A stretch of DNA of 64,000 nt from Verrucomicrobiota bacterium (GTDB lineage Bacteria > Verrucomicrobiota > Verrucomicrobiia > CAIQCK01). Made by a program: the position numbers and the translations under genes. Below, piece by piece: positions 35,301 to 42,888 of the stretch (positions within the stretch are counted from its first letter, which is position 1; each line of letters begins with the position of its first letter). The stretch spans positions 992,001 to 1,056,000 of the forward strand of contig JACRQF010000009.1 in NCBI GenBank assembly GCA_016222825.1, read 5' to 3'. Under the pieces are notes generated by a model. That model worked only from the letters and a program-made list of their open reading frames with translations. It did no database searches and was not told where the DNA came from.

Positions 35301-36394
35301 GGCGCCGCCGGGTCGGCCGTGGCGACGCCCCTCATTGCCACCGACGCGGCTGGCGACGCGAACTGCCAGTCGAGATCGGTCTGGCGGGCGTCGCGCGCCT
35401 TGAAGTCGTAGGCGAATTGGATCGTGCCCGGCCGGAAAGTCTGGACGACGTTGGTGCCGCCTGCGGCAAGTTCGAGCGCAACCTGCGGCAGGTCGAGCGT
35501 GATCCGGCCCTTGCCGGACGGCTTCGCCATGCCGTCGAGCGCGAAATGCCCCGCGCCGGCCAGCGTGCCTTCAAACCGCTTCAGCGGCCCGAGCGAGCCG
35601 AGCGCGGGCATCAACGGCGCGAGCAGCGCGGGCGTGATGGCGTAGTCGAGTTCGGCCTTGAGGTTGGCGAGGTCGAGCTTGCCGTCGCGCGCGGCGAGAA
35701 CGCGGCCTTTCACGTCGAGCGACGCATCGGCGTTCTTGATGAAGAACTCCACAGGCTTGTCGAGCGTGTTTACGCGCGTCTTGATCCGCAGCGGCGAGAG
35801 CGCTACGGGCTGCGGCAACGCGGGCGTCTTGACGCTGATGCCGAGGTCCTCGACGAGAAGACTGGCGATAACAAACGGAGCAGCCGCGACCATGTCCGCC
35901 GCCGGTTTGCTCTCTGGCGGCGCAGCCGCAGCCACAACCGCAACCGGTGCGGCCGGTTTCTGTTCCTTGGCGAGACAGGCGACGTTGAGCCGCCCCCTGG
36001 CATCCTGTTCGATGAAGACCTGCGGCTTCACGACGCGAAGGCCGTCATTGAACACAAGCTTGCCACCCAACAGTGACAGCAGGCTCGGATCGGCCGTGAC
36101 GCGCTCGACGGTGACGCACGGCGCGGAGGAAAATCCCGGCGGGTTGCCGATGCGCAGGTCGGCAAGCTCCAGGCCGCTGAACAGCGAGAACGACAGCCTG
36201 CCGACCGCCGGCTCGCCGTTAAGCGCGTCCCGAAGCGCAGCCACCACCTTGGGCCGGACGACGGCGTCGGTGATGGTTGGCGTGAGCACAACAAGCAGGA
36301 CGAGCACAGCCAGCAGTCCGCCCAACACAAACAGCAGTTTCTTCCCGCGGCGCGGCGCGGGACCGGACGAAGGGTTTTCAGCCACGTTGGTCAT
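32336..36394 (-). CDS. giant AsmA/TamB-like envelope protein
   Basis: A 1352-residue protein with one N-terminal membrane anchor (about 20-42) followed by a long periplasmic beta-rich body. The stretch after the anchor (VGRLSFSLFSGLELADLRIGNPPGF) is the signature of AsmA-family proteins. The C-terminus has the AsmA-like block ending VGVPMPKRI.....AQYLPAAVTVPVRG and a helical tail rich in LKGKAGDLLKG repeats. Family members form bridge-like proteins that carry lipids between membranes. Length is typical of the longest members. GGAGG lies 9 nt before the ATG. No cotranscribed partner is seen. Confidence 0.8.
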   Translation of the reverse strand: MTNVAENPSSGPAPRRGKKLLFVLGGLLAVLVLLVVLTPTITDAVVRPKVVAALRDALNGEPAVGRLSFSLFSGLELADLRIGNPPGFSSAPCVTVERVTADPSLLSLLGGKLVFNDGLRVVKPQVFIEQDARGRLNVACLAKEQKPAAPVAVVAAAAPPESKPAADMVAAAPFVIASLLVEDLGISVKTPALPQPVALSPLRIKTRVNTLDKPVEFFIKNADASLDVKGRVLAARDGKLDLANLKAELDYAITPALLAPLMPALGSLGPLKRFEGTLAGAGHFALDGMAKPSGKGRITLDLPQVALELAAGGTNVVQTFRPGTIQFAYDFKARDARQTDLDWQFASPAASVAMRGVATADPAAPALEGDVMVTADIAALGERFPGVIAAGRKLQGRIAGGIKNLKASAKTVAGDLDIRGEGLAEIGPGGAVTPLVRDLAVRLRLAADVEKNNYSVEDLVARVDDALSAKGRLRIEKKAAGSVFEADLQAGADLDALMARARRFTDLIPPTLPLAGRVDAHLVVPPETSGQAGTPLNLQVEINGLKTTGIQIPYGEMDLTGIGSPGWAKFEARSFSMMARALPAIAPAGQQPLEIKATGRATADLDAGRYDVPELRVSLPGAGLAAAAAVMLPPKGGDLGAAQVKAAANAVGDIQSLFTLARIWGVSLDGMTGRGNIAAQLETDGTLAQFAVKKLHAEVKEFAMSGPKAPQAIRWPQSLACDAVLTLNALDPMKTPVEIISGTAQVAGVSVTSLKGRLALDPKSDQSDLQIAGSVDPAVLAAALPGYLNDVTVTSAPGPFEARLRGSAMGARTEITAKLDLPETALKPPKLAGGPIRLGKPSFDVQATLDTTTSAYRITRASLKTVLANLDAQGNVALDAQGKLATLDGRLDGAADLTTLGAVAVAVGSLAEGTELAGNLKVVAEVKAAGGAFPYTATLTGQGVRFKGQQTKGIAIDEPEPVVKIAGTFANTKDGFTVSIAPGSELRAQTARGTLSGTIRSQANQPLSAENLVADLTYDPARLKPLLAAFDAGEIRGAGPQAASVAFSGPLSPGANTLAWLGGISLAAKLGYGSYAYTDVIVEGPPLALEMKGGRLPVDYACKINGGATTLKGNVDANQRTQLALSAKDVGLTLGLMRFLGFLNSIINVEKGSIQGAASLDAVAAYEGPLPLPTPPNLTDLLAARLAGRGTYSAKNLRVQGSQMLNDIINFVGQPGADTAGDIQPTNFVIERGEFRMDKAVMHLNGLELTLAGIVRFDQTLDMQVGVPMPKRIRDANATVAQYLPAAVTVPVRGRVGATQVDYSAAATAALRDAGTNALKGQAGEALKSKAGDLLKGKAGDLLKGFLGGGNK

Positions 36395-36496
36395 GAAACG
36401 ATGCCTCCAAGTTCGAATGCCATGTCGGAAACGCGCCTAATCTGGCCTGACCGGGCGCGAATATCAACCGCCGACTTGCAACGCGCGGTTGTTTGG

Positions 36497-36534
36497 GCGA
36501 AAGCCTTGCATTAGCCGGAGGCTTTCGCTACAGT
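36497..36534 (+). promoter_or_regulatory. candidate promoter with overlapping hairpin
   Basis: TTGCAT (36506-36511), 17-nt spacer, TACAGT (36529-36534), followed by CCGCGG and the ATG at 36550. GCGAAAGCC (36497-36505) and GGCTTTCGC (36520-36528) form a perfect 9-bp inverted repeat around the -35 and spacer, so the DNA may bind a dimeric regulator. Confidence 0.5.
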
Positions 36535-36549
36535 CCGCGGCGCAATTCC

Positions 36550-39399
36550 ATGAAAAAACTAGTTGTTTCCGCGGTTTTCCTGACAGCGTTTGTCATCCTG
36601 TGCGGGCCGGCCTTCGCAGCCGCCCCGGCGCGTGACGCTTCCGACCTTTTCCTGCGCGCCTACCTCCAGATTCAAGAGGGCGACGGCGCGTTCGAGAAGG
36701 GCGACTTCACCGCCGCCCAGACCCGCTACAAGGACGCGCTCGCCATCCTCAAGGACATCCAGACCGTCCAGCCCGACTGGAACCCGCACATCATCAGCTT
36801 CCGCGAACGCTACTGCGACCAGCGCATCACCGAAGCCAAAGTGCGGCTCGCCGGCGGTGGCGCGGCCCCGAAGACGGGCGCCCCATCCGTCGCGGCAACT
36901 CCGGTGCGACCCCCGGCGTCATTGCCTCCAGCCGGCGCTTTGGTTGGCGCTCCCGGCCAGGGCCAGTCTTCCTCCGATCTTTCCCAGGAACTGGAACGTC
37001 TGCGCGACCAGGTCCGCCGCATGCAAGCCGAGCGCGCCGCCGCGCCGCCGACACCGCCAGCGCCTGTGGTTGCGCCCGCCCCTGCCCCGGCCCCCGCGCC
37101 GATACCAGTGGCCGCCGACAACGAGAACGTGAAGAAGTTGGAATCCGAACTGGCGGACATGCGCAAGCAGTTGCAGCAGTTCATTGGCGAGAAAAACCAG
37201 ACACCGCCTCCCATGCCGCTGCCCAGCACCGACGCCCAGCGCGTGACCGAGATGACCGACCAGATTGCGACGCTGCGCTCGCAGCTCCAGCAACTGCTCG
37301 CCGAGCGCGCGCAGTGGGAACAGTCGCGCCAGGACTTCGCGCGATTGCAGTCCGAGCGCGCCTCGCTGCTCAGCCAGCTTCAGGAAAAAGACCAGCGTCT
37401 CGCCGCGGGACCGTCCGTGCTCGACGCCAGCCAGTCGAAGGCGCTCTCCGAACAGTTGGCGCAATCGGCCCGCACCATTGAGGCGCTGCGCTCCGAGAGC
37501 AAGCAGCTTTCCCTCGAACTCACCACCGTCCGCAACGACGCACGCGACAAGGCCGCCAAGGTCGCCCAGCTTGTGCCGCTCACCGACCAACTCGCCGCCA
37601 CCAAGGCGGAGATCGCGAAGATTCGCGAGGAGCTTGCCGCCAAGGACCAACAGATCATTGCCAAGCAACAGGCCCTCGTCACCAAGAGCCAGGACGCCGC
37701 GCGGGCGGAACTGCAACTCAAGGACCTGGCCGCCCTCCAGCAGTCCAACGCCAACCTCCGCCTCTCGCTCGGCAAGGTCGAATCGCTCATCACCGTCGGC
37801 AAGAACCGCGAACAGGAATCGTCCGCACAAATGGACCGGCTCAAGCAGCAGCTTCAGGAAGTGAATAGCCAGCTCGCCGCAGCCCAGGGCAAGGAAGCCG
37901 AGATCGCGAAGCTTCGCGACGAACTCGCCGCCAGGAGCCGGGAAACCGGCCGCGCGCAGAACCCAACCGGGGATTCCCCCAACCTTCGCCTCTCCATGAG
38001 CAAGGCCGAGGCTCTGGTCACCGTCGCGATGGAGCGCGAACGCGAGTCGGTCGCGCAGCTCAGCCAACTCAAGCAACAGCTCAAGGAAGCGCAGGCACAG
38101 GTTGCCGACGTCCGCCGCAAGCCGGCGAGGCCGTCCGCCGAGCCGCCCGCCGACCGTGCCAGGGCCGACCGCGCCACGGCCGCGCAGGTCGAAGAGTTGA
38201 AGAGGAAACTGGAGGAAGCCGAGCGTCGCGCTGCCGCCGACCGTGCCAAGGCCGAACAGGCCGCGATTGCCCAGGTTGAGGAACTGAAGCGCAAGATGGA
38301 AGACGCCGAGCGCCGCGCCGCCACCGCCACCAAGGACCGGGCAACCCTTGCAAAGGAAAAGGACGTGCTTCAGCAGGCGGTCGAGAAGAAGACCGCTGAA
38401 TACCAGAAGCTCACCGAAAACACCGCCGCTGACCGCAAGAAGCTCGCGTCGTTGGAGAAGAAATACCGCGAGTTGAACCACCAGGTCGCCGTGCTGGAAA
38501 TGTCCACGCGCAAGCTTTCGCCGGAGGAAGAAGCGTTCTTGAAGCGGACCGAAGTGCTCGTCCAGCAATCTTCCGGCGCCAGCGTGAGCGGCGAGATCAG
38601 CGCCAACGTCCACCGCGCCAAGGAGCGCGCGCTGGCGCAGGTCGCCGCGTTGGACAAGCCCGCGAACCTCCCGCCCCGGCCCGCGCCGAAGTTTGCCCAG
38701 GCCGCGCCCGCGCCCGAAACGAACCGTGTCGCCAGCGACGCCACCAACACCGCCGTCCGCACCAGTCCGCCCGCGGCCACCAACTCGCAGCCGACGGCGG
38801 CCGCGCGTCCGGCGACGCCGGAGATTCCGGCGGAACTGAAGCCTCTGGTGGATGAAGCCCGCGAGCTTTTCAGCCAGAAGAAATTTGAAGAGGCCGCCGC
38901 CAAATACCGCGAGATCCTCAAGCGCGACCCGGAGAACCTCTTCGGCCTTTCCAACCTCGCCGTCATCCGATTCCAGCAGGAGCGGCTCGAAGAAGCCGAG
39001 CACCTCCTCAACCGCGCCATCCAAATCGCGCCCGACGACGCCTACTCCCACGCCACCATCGGCATCATCTATTTCAAGCAAGACCGCATTGACGACGCCA
39101 TCGAGGAGCTGACCCGCGCGCTCAAGCTCAATCCCAACAACGTCGAGGCCCACAACTACCTCGGCATCGCCTGTTGGAAGAAAGGCTGGCGCTCCGCCGC
39201 GGAGCAGGAGCTGCGCCGCGCCATCGAGATGCGCCCGGACTACGCCGACGCGCACTACAACCTCGCCGTGATCTACGCAACGCAGAAACCGCCCTTCCTC
39301 GGCCTGGCCAAGTTCCACTATCGCAAGACGCTCGACCTCGGCCGTCCGCGCGATCCCAATCTGGAGAAGACCCTGGCCGGCGAGAAGTCGGAAAAGTAA
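36550..39399 (+). CDS. secreted coiled-coil protein with C-terminal TPR domain
   Basis: A 949-residue exported protein: signal peptide (1-24, ending AFAA), an N-terminal helical segment with a TPR-like unit (LRAYLQIQEGDGAFEKGDF), a very long Gln/Ala/Glu-rich coiled coil from about 140 to 700, a Pro/Ala-rich linker, and at least four tandem TPRs (about 765-930), such as ALKLNPNNVEAHNYLGIA. Such proteins bridge envelope complexes or localise partners. No enzymatic motif is seen. ATG 36550 opens the signal; the 19 upstream in-frame codons include the promoter. Followed by the GH5-like gene after 84 bp. Confidence 0.75.
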   Translation: MKKLVVSAVFLTAFVILCGPAFAAAPARDASDLFLRAYLQIQEGDGAFEKGDFTAAQTRYKDALAILKDIQTVQPDWNPHIISFRERYCDQRITEAKVRLAGGGAAPKTGAPSVAATPVRPPASLPPAGALVGAPGQGQSSSDLSQELERLRDQVRRMQAERAAAPPTPPAPVVAPAPAPAPAPIPVAADNENVKKLESELADMRKQLQQFIGEKNQTPPPMPLPSTDAQRVTEMTDQIATLRSQLQQLLAERAQWEQSRQDFARLQSERASLLSQLQEKDQRLAAGPSVLDASQSKALSEQLAQSARTIEALRSESKQLSLELTTVRNDARDKAAKVAQLVPLTDQLAATKAEIAKIREELAAKDQQIIAKQQALVTKSQDAARAELQLKDLAALQQSNANLRLSLGKVESLITVGKNREQESSAQMDRLKQQLQEVNSQLAAAQGKEAEIAKLRDELAARSRETGRAQNPTGDSPNLRLSMSKAEALVTVAMERERESVAQLSQLKQQLKEAQAQVADVRRKPARPSAEPPADRARADRATAAQVEELKRKLEEAERRAAADRAKAEQAAIAQVEELKRKMEDAERRAATATKDRATLAKEKDVLQQAVEKKTAEYQKLTENTAADRKKLASLEKKYRELNHQVAVLEMSTRKLSPEEEAFLKRTEVLVQQSSGASVSGEISANVHRAKERALAQVAALDKPANLPPRPAPKFAQAAPAPETNRVASDATNTAVRTSPPAATNSQPTAAARPATPEIPAELKPLVDEARELFSQKKFEEAAAKYREILKRDPENLFGLSNLAVIRFQQERLEEAEHLLNRAIQIAPDDAYSHATIGIIYFKQDRIDDAIEELTRALKLNPNNVEAHNYLGIACWKKGWRSAAEQELRRAIEMRPDYADAHYNLAVIYATQKPPFLGLAKFHYRKTLDLGRPRDPNLEKTLAGEKSEK

Positions 39400-39427
39400 G
39401 CTGGAAAACCCGCGTCCGCTGCGTGCC

Positions 39428-39445
39428 GCCGGCATCCTTGCCGGC
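39428..39445. repeat. short palindrome GCCGGC-ATCCTT-GCCGGC
   Basis: Two GCCGGC arms flank ATCCTT in the gap between two genes transcribed rightward. It belongs to the same kind of short palindromic elements seen in the kinase gene. Confidence 0.45.
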
Positions 39446-39483
39446 AGAGATCCGGGCTTTCCGGCTCCAATACGGAGACGATC

Positions 39484-42156
39484 ATGAAGCTCAGCGCGCG
39501 AAGTGTGTGGACGACTGCGGTTCTGATGGCGCTCGTGCGGGCCGTCGCCTCCGCGGAATCGGAACGATGGGCGCCGTTCCACTTGCCGTGGGAAGCGCCG
39601 CCCAGCGCGGTCGCCGACGCCCGTTTCCTGCTCGACGCACCCGCCGGCAAACACGGCCCGATCACCGTGCGCGACGGCCATCTCGCCTTCAAGAACGGCA
39701 AACGCGCGCGCTTCTGGGCCACCAACCTCTCCGGCGAAGGCTGCTGCCCGCCGCCGGAAATCGCGCCGCGCGCCGCCGACCGGCTCGCGAAGTTCGGCTT
39801 CAACCTCGTCCGCTTCCACGGCCTCGATTCGCAGTGGGGCAAGACACTCTTCCCGAAGAACGCGCCCGACACGCAGCACTTCGACCCGGAGCAACTCGAC
39901 AAGCTCGACCGCATGATCGCGGAACTGGAGAAGCGTGGCATCTACATCAATCTCAACCTCCACGTCGGCCGCCATTTCAAGCCCGGTGACGGACTGCCGC
40001 AGACGGAGATGCTCGGCTACGGCAAATACTGCGTCCTCTTCGACCCGCGCATGATCGAGCTTCAGAAGGATTACGCCCGCAAGCTGCTCACGCACCGTAA
40101 CCCGCACACCGGCCGCACCTACGCTGAGGATCCCGCCGTTGTCATCGTCGAGTTGACGAACGAGAACTCGCTCTTCGGCGGCTGGACGGGCGGCCAGTTG
40201 CGCGGCAAGCAAACCAAACCCAACGCCGGCACATGGGCCGACATCCCGCCCTACTACGGCGAGGAACTGACGCGCTTCTACAACCAATGGCTCGCGAAGC
40301 GTTATCCGACCCGTGAAGCGCTGGTTGCGGCGTGGCGCGAAGACTCGCGGGCGCCGGGCGCGCAGTTGTTGCAGAACGCGAACTTCAGCGCCGGAACCGA
40401 CGGTTGGGAACTCTCGAAGCAGAAATCCGCCGCAGCCAGACTTGAAGCGACTCGTGACGCGGCGGGCGGCGAGCCATCCGCAAAGATCACTGTCACGACC
40501 GTGGGCGAACAGCCTTGGCACATCATGCTCACTCAGCGGCCGCTGAAGCTCCAGAAGGATATAAAGTATCGCGTTGCGTTTCGCGCCCGAGCTGATGCGA
40601 CGCGCCAGCTCGGTGCGGAGGTCTGCCATAGTTCGCCGTATCGCGGCTACGGCCACGCGCGGTTCGAGGTCGGCACGGAATGGCGCGACTGCCAGTTCAC
40701 GTTCATCGCGCCGGAGGACGATGCCGATGTGCGGCTCAGCTTTCAGTTCGGCGAAACCACGGGCACGGCCTGGATCAGCAATGTGATCTTGCACGAAGCG
40801 CCGGTCCATGGCCTGCGCGACGACGAAGACCCCGCGCGCGGCAACGTGCGGCGGCTGGAGCCGGAGGAATTCGCCAGTCACACCGTCGCGCGCTTCCGCG
40901 ACGAAGGCCGCTTCTATTACGAGCTGGAGAGCCGCTACAACCGCGAGATGTATCGCTTCCTGCGCGAGGAACTGAAGGTGCGCGCGCTCATCGAAGGCAC
41001 GAACCACAACTACGGCGTGCCCTGCCTGCGCGCAGAGTCGTTGCTGGACCTGATGGACTGCCACGCCTACTGGCAGCATCCGCGTTTCCCGCGCAAGCCG
41101 TGGTCGCGCACCGACTGGGACATCGGCAACACCGCGATGCTCGACGCGCCGGCCGCCAACTGCATCTCGCAGCTCTGCCGCTCGTCGGTCGCGGGCAAGC
41201 CGTTCACGGTCAGCGAATACAACCATCCGTTCCCGAACGAATACGGCTGCGAAATGCCGCTGCTGCTGGCGGCCTACGCGAGCTTGCAGGACTGGGACGC
41301 GGTTTATGGCTACACGTTCAACCACCGGTGGGACGAGGCGCTGCTCGGCGGCGACCAGGTGACGGGCTACTTCGACCTCGCCAACGAGGTCAGCAAAATG
41401 GCCCAGATGCCGACGGCGTCGCTGATGTTCCAGAAAGGCTTCGTGCGCCCCGCCAAGAAGCTTGTCACGATCAGCTACGACGAGAACCGCACCTACGACA
41501 GTCTCAAGGAGCGGCGTTGGGACCGCATCGGCTTCCATCTCGACGGCGACCTCTCGCCGCTGCTGCCACTGGTGCATCGCTTCCGCGTCGAGCGGTTCAA
41601 CGCGCCGGCCACGACGCGTGTCGCCGACCTCGGCTTCACGCCGCCGGAAGGCCGCATCGCCAGCGACACAGGCGAACTGCTCTGGGAAGTGACGGAGAAA
41701 CGCACGGGCCGGCTGACGATCAACACGCCGCGCGCCCAGGTCGCCGTCGGCTGGATCGGCGGCAAGACCGTAAAGACCGCCGACGCCGGGTTTCAACTCA
41801 AGACGCCGTTCTGCGCCGTCAGCCTCGCCGCGCTCGACGGCCAGCCGCTCGCGAAGTCGAAGAAGATCCTGCTCGTCGCCGCCGCGCGCTGTGCCAACAC
41901 CGGCATGAAGTGGAACGCCGAGCGCACCAGCATCAACGACAACTGGGGCGGCCCGCCGCTGCTCATCGAAGCCGTCGAAGGCCAGATTGCCTTGCGTCGC
42001 GACGCGAAGGCCGCGCCGCTGAAGCTCGTGCCGCTCGACGGCTGCGGCCGGCCGCGCGCCGACCGCGCCTCGACGCCCGCCAGGAACGGCGCGCTCGCGA
42101 CGTTCGACTTGAAGCCGGCCGACGCCACCACTTGGTATGTTTTGACCGCCAACTGA
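39484..42156 (+). CDS. secreted GH5-like glycoside hydrolase with inserted CBM4/9
   Basis: An 890-residue secreted hydrolase: signal peptide (1-24), a TIM barrel of the GH5/cellulase clan, with RFHG (110-113), acid/base E227 in ELTNEN, and the likely nucleophile E578 in TVSEYNH. Between the catalytic glutamates, residues about 295-440 form a CBM4_9 carbohydrate-binding domain (NANFSAGTDGWEL... ISNVIL), inserted in the barrel sequence. The C-terminal 250 residues are beta-rich. It probably cleaves a plant or algal glycan in the periplasm or outside. The exact substrate is not predictable. Confidence 0.78.
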   Translation: MKLSARSVWTTAVLMALVRAVASAESERWAPFHLPWEAPPSAVADARFLLDAPAGKHGPITVRDGHLAFKNGKRARFWATNLSGEGCCPPPEIAPRAADRLAKFGFNLVRFHGLDSQWGKTLFPKNAPDTQHFDPEQLDKLDRMIAELEKRGIYINLNLHVGRHFKPGDGLPQTEMLGYGKYCVLFDPRMIELQKDYARKLLTHRNPHTGRTYAEDPAVVIVELTNENSLFGGWTGGQLRGKQTKPNAGTWADIPPYYGEELTRFYNQWLAKRYPTREALVAAWREDSRAPGAQLLQNANFSAGTDGWELSKQKSAAARLEATRDAAGGEPSAKITVTTVGEQPWHIMLTQRPLKLQKDIKYRVAFRARADATRQLGAEVCHSSPYRGYGHARFEVGTEWRDCQFTFIAPEDDADVRLSFQFGETTGTAWISNVILHEAPVHGLRDDEDPARGNVRRLEPEEFASHTVARFRDEGRFYYELESRYNREMYRFLREELKVRALIEGTNHNYGVPCLRAESLLDLMDCHAYWQHPRFPRKPWSRTDWDIGNTAMLDAPAANCISQLCRSSVAGKPFTVSEYNHPFPNEYGCEMPLLLAAYASLQDWDAVYGYTFNHRWDEALLGGDQVTGYFDLANEVSKMAQMPTASLMFQKGFVRPAKKLVTISYDENRTYDSLKERRWDRIGFHLDGDLSPLLPLVHRFRVERFNAPATTRVADLGFTPPEGRIASDTGELLWEVTEKRTGRLTINTPRAQVAVGWIGGKTVKTADAGFQLKTPFCAVSLAALDGQPLAKSKKILLVAAARCANTGMKWNAERTSINDNWGGPPLLIEAVEGQIALRRDAKAAPLKLVPLDGCGRPRADRASTPARNGALATFDLKPADATTWYVLTAN

Positions 42157-42183
42157 GGGCGGGTCACAGGAAACTCCCAAACA

Positions 42184-42213
42184 AGAAGAGCGGACCACCG
42201 GGTCCGCTCTTCT
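42184..42213. terminator. bidirectional terminator hairpin
   Basis: AGAAGAGCGGACC (42184-42196) and GGTCCGCTCTTCT (42201-42213) pair perfectly over 13 bp around a 4-nt loop, between the stops of two convergent genes. It lacks a long U-tract but suits termination of both. Confidence 0.7.
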
Positions 42214-42238
42214 CTCTGCAATCTTCGGGAAACGCCTG

Positions 42239-42613
42239 CTACTTCTTTCCCGCCTCGGTCATGTCTTTTCCGCAGGCGCATTTGCCGGGCTTGTTGCTGA
42301 CCATCTGGCAGCAGCCGGTTCCGCAGGCACAGACGTATTTGCCCGTGAGCTTCATCGTCTTTGCTTTGCCATCGGCCTCATAAGACGCTGTCGCGCCTTT
42401 CACCTTGCTCACCGTCACCTTCGCCAAGTCATGGCCGCAGGCGCATTTCCCTTCCTTGAGGGAAACCGTAGAGCAGCCGCACTTCGGCCCGCAGCCACAG
42501 ACAAAAGCCGTGTCTCCGGCCTTGAGGGATACCTGCGCCTGTCCGGCGGCGACCGCGGCCCCAACGGTCCCCAGCACCGTGATCACTGCCGCAATGATAT
42601 ACAGTTTCTTCAT
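42239..42613 (-). CDS. secreted cysteine-rich, probably metal-binding protein
   Basis: A 124-residue exported protein with a signal peptide (about 1-22) and twelve cysteines arranged as two similar modules. Each has a C-x-C-x(n)-C-x-C cluster (VCGCGPKCGC; VCACGTGCC) followed some 10 residues later by GKCACG. Such spacing suggests metal-ion coordination (zinc, copper or similar) or disulphide knots. AAGGAG is 8 nt before the ATG at 42613. I do not recognise the family. The gene is divergent from the kinase gene, and convergent with the GH5-like gene through a shared terminator. Confidence 0.7.
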   Translation of the reverse strand: MKKLYIIAAVITVLGTVGAAVAAGQAQVSLKAGDTAFVCGCGPKCGCSTVSLKEGKCACGHDLAKVTVSKVKGATASYEADGKAKTMKLTGKYVCACGTGCCQMVSNKPGKCACGKDMTEAGKK

Positions 42614-42820
42614 CACTCTGACTCCTTTCGGCGAAACCTCGCCGCCGCCGGCGTCCGAGGACCGGACGGCTTGCGTGTGTTGCGCCTCATTGTTGTTTGC
42701 TGCCGCATCTGTTCTTATTTATTCGGGACGCGCAACAACTTGCCACGTCGCGCCCCTGGCATCAAGCGCCAGTGCGACTCAACCTCCGCGGTGGCATCGC
42801 GGCCAGCGCCCCGTCCATGC

Positions 42821-42850
42821 TTGCCTGCCCAGCCCGGTTTGAGCTACAAC
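42821..42850 (+). promoter_or_regulatory. candidate promoter for the kinase-LRR-FGE gene
   Basis: TTGCCT (42821-42826), 18-nt spacer, TACAAC (42845-42850), 38 nt before the ATG. Pattern evidence only. Confidence 0.3.
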
Positions 42851-42888
42851 GCTGGTGCCGGCCGCAGGCAGGCAACATCAAGGAAACC

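Noticed and set aside
36919..42198. 1759-codon open frame on the minus strand
   Set aside because: It lies antisense to two convincing genes, has low-complexity Arg/Ala/Gly composition and no domain, and results from the GC-rich third positions of the real genes.
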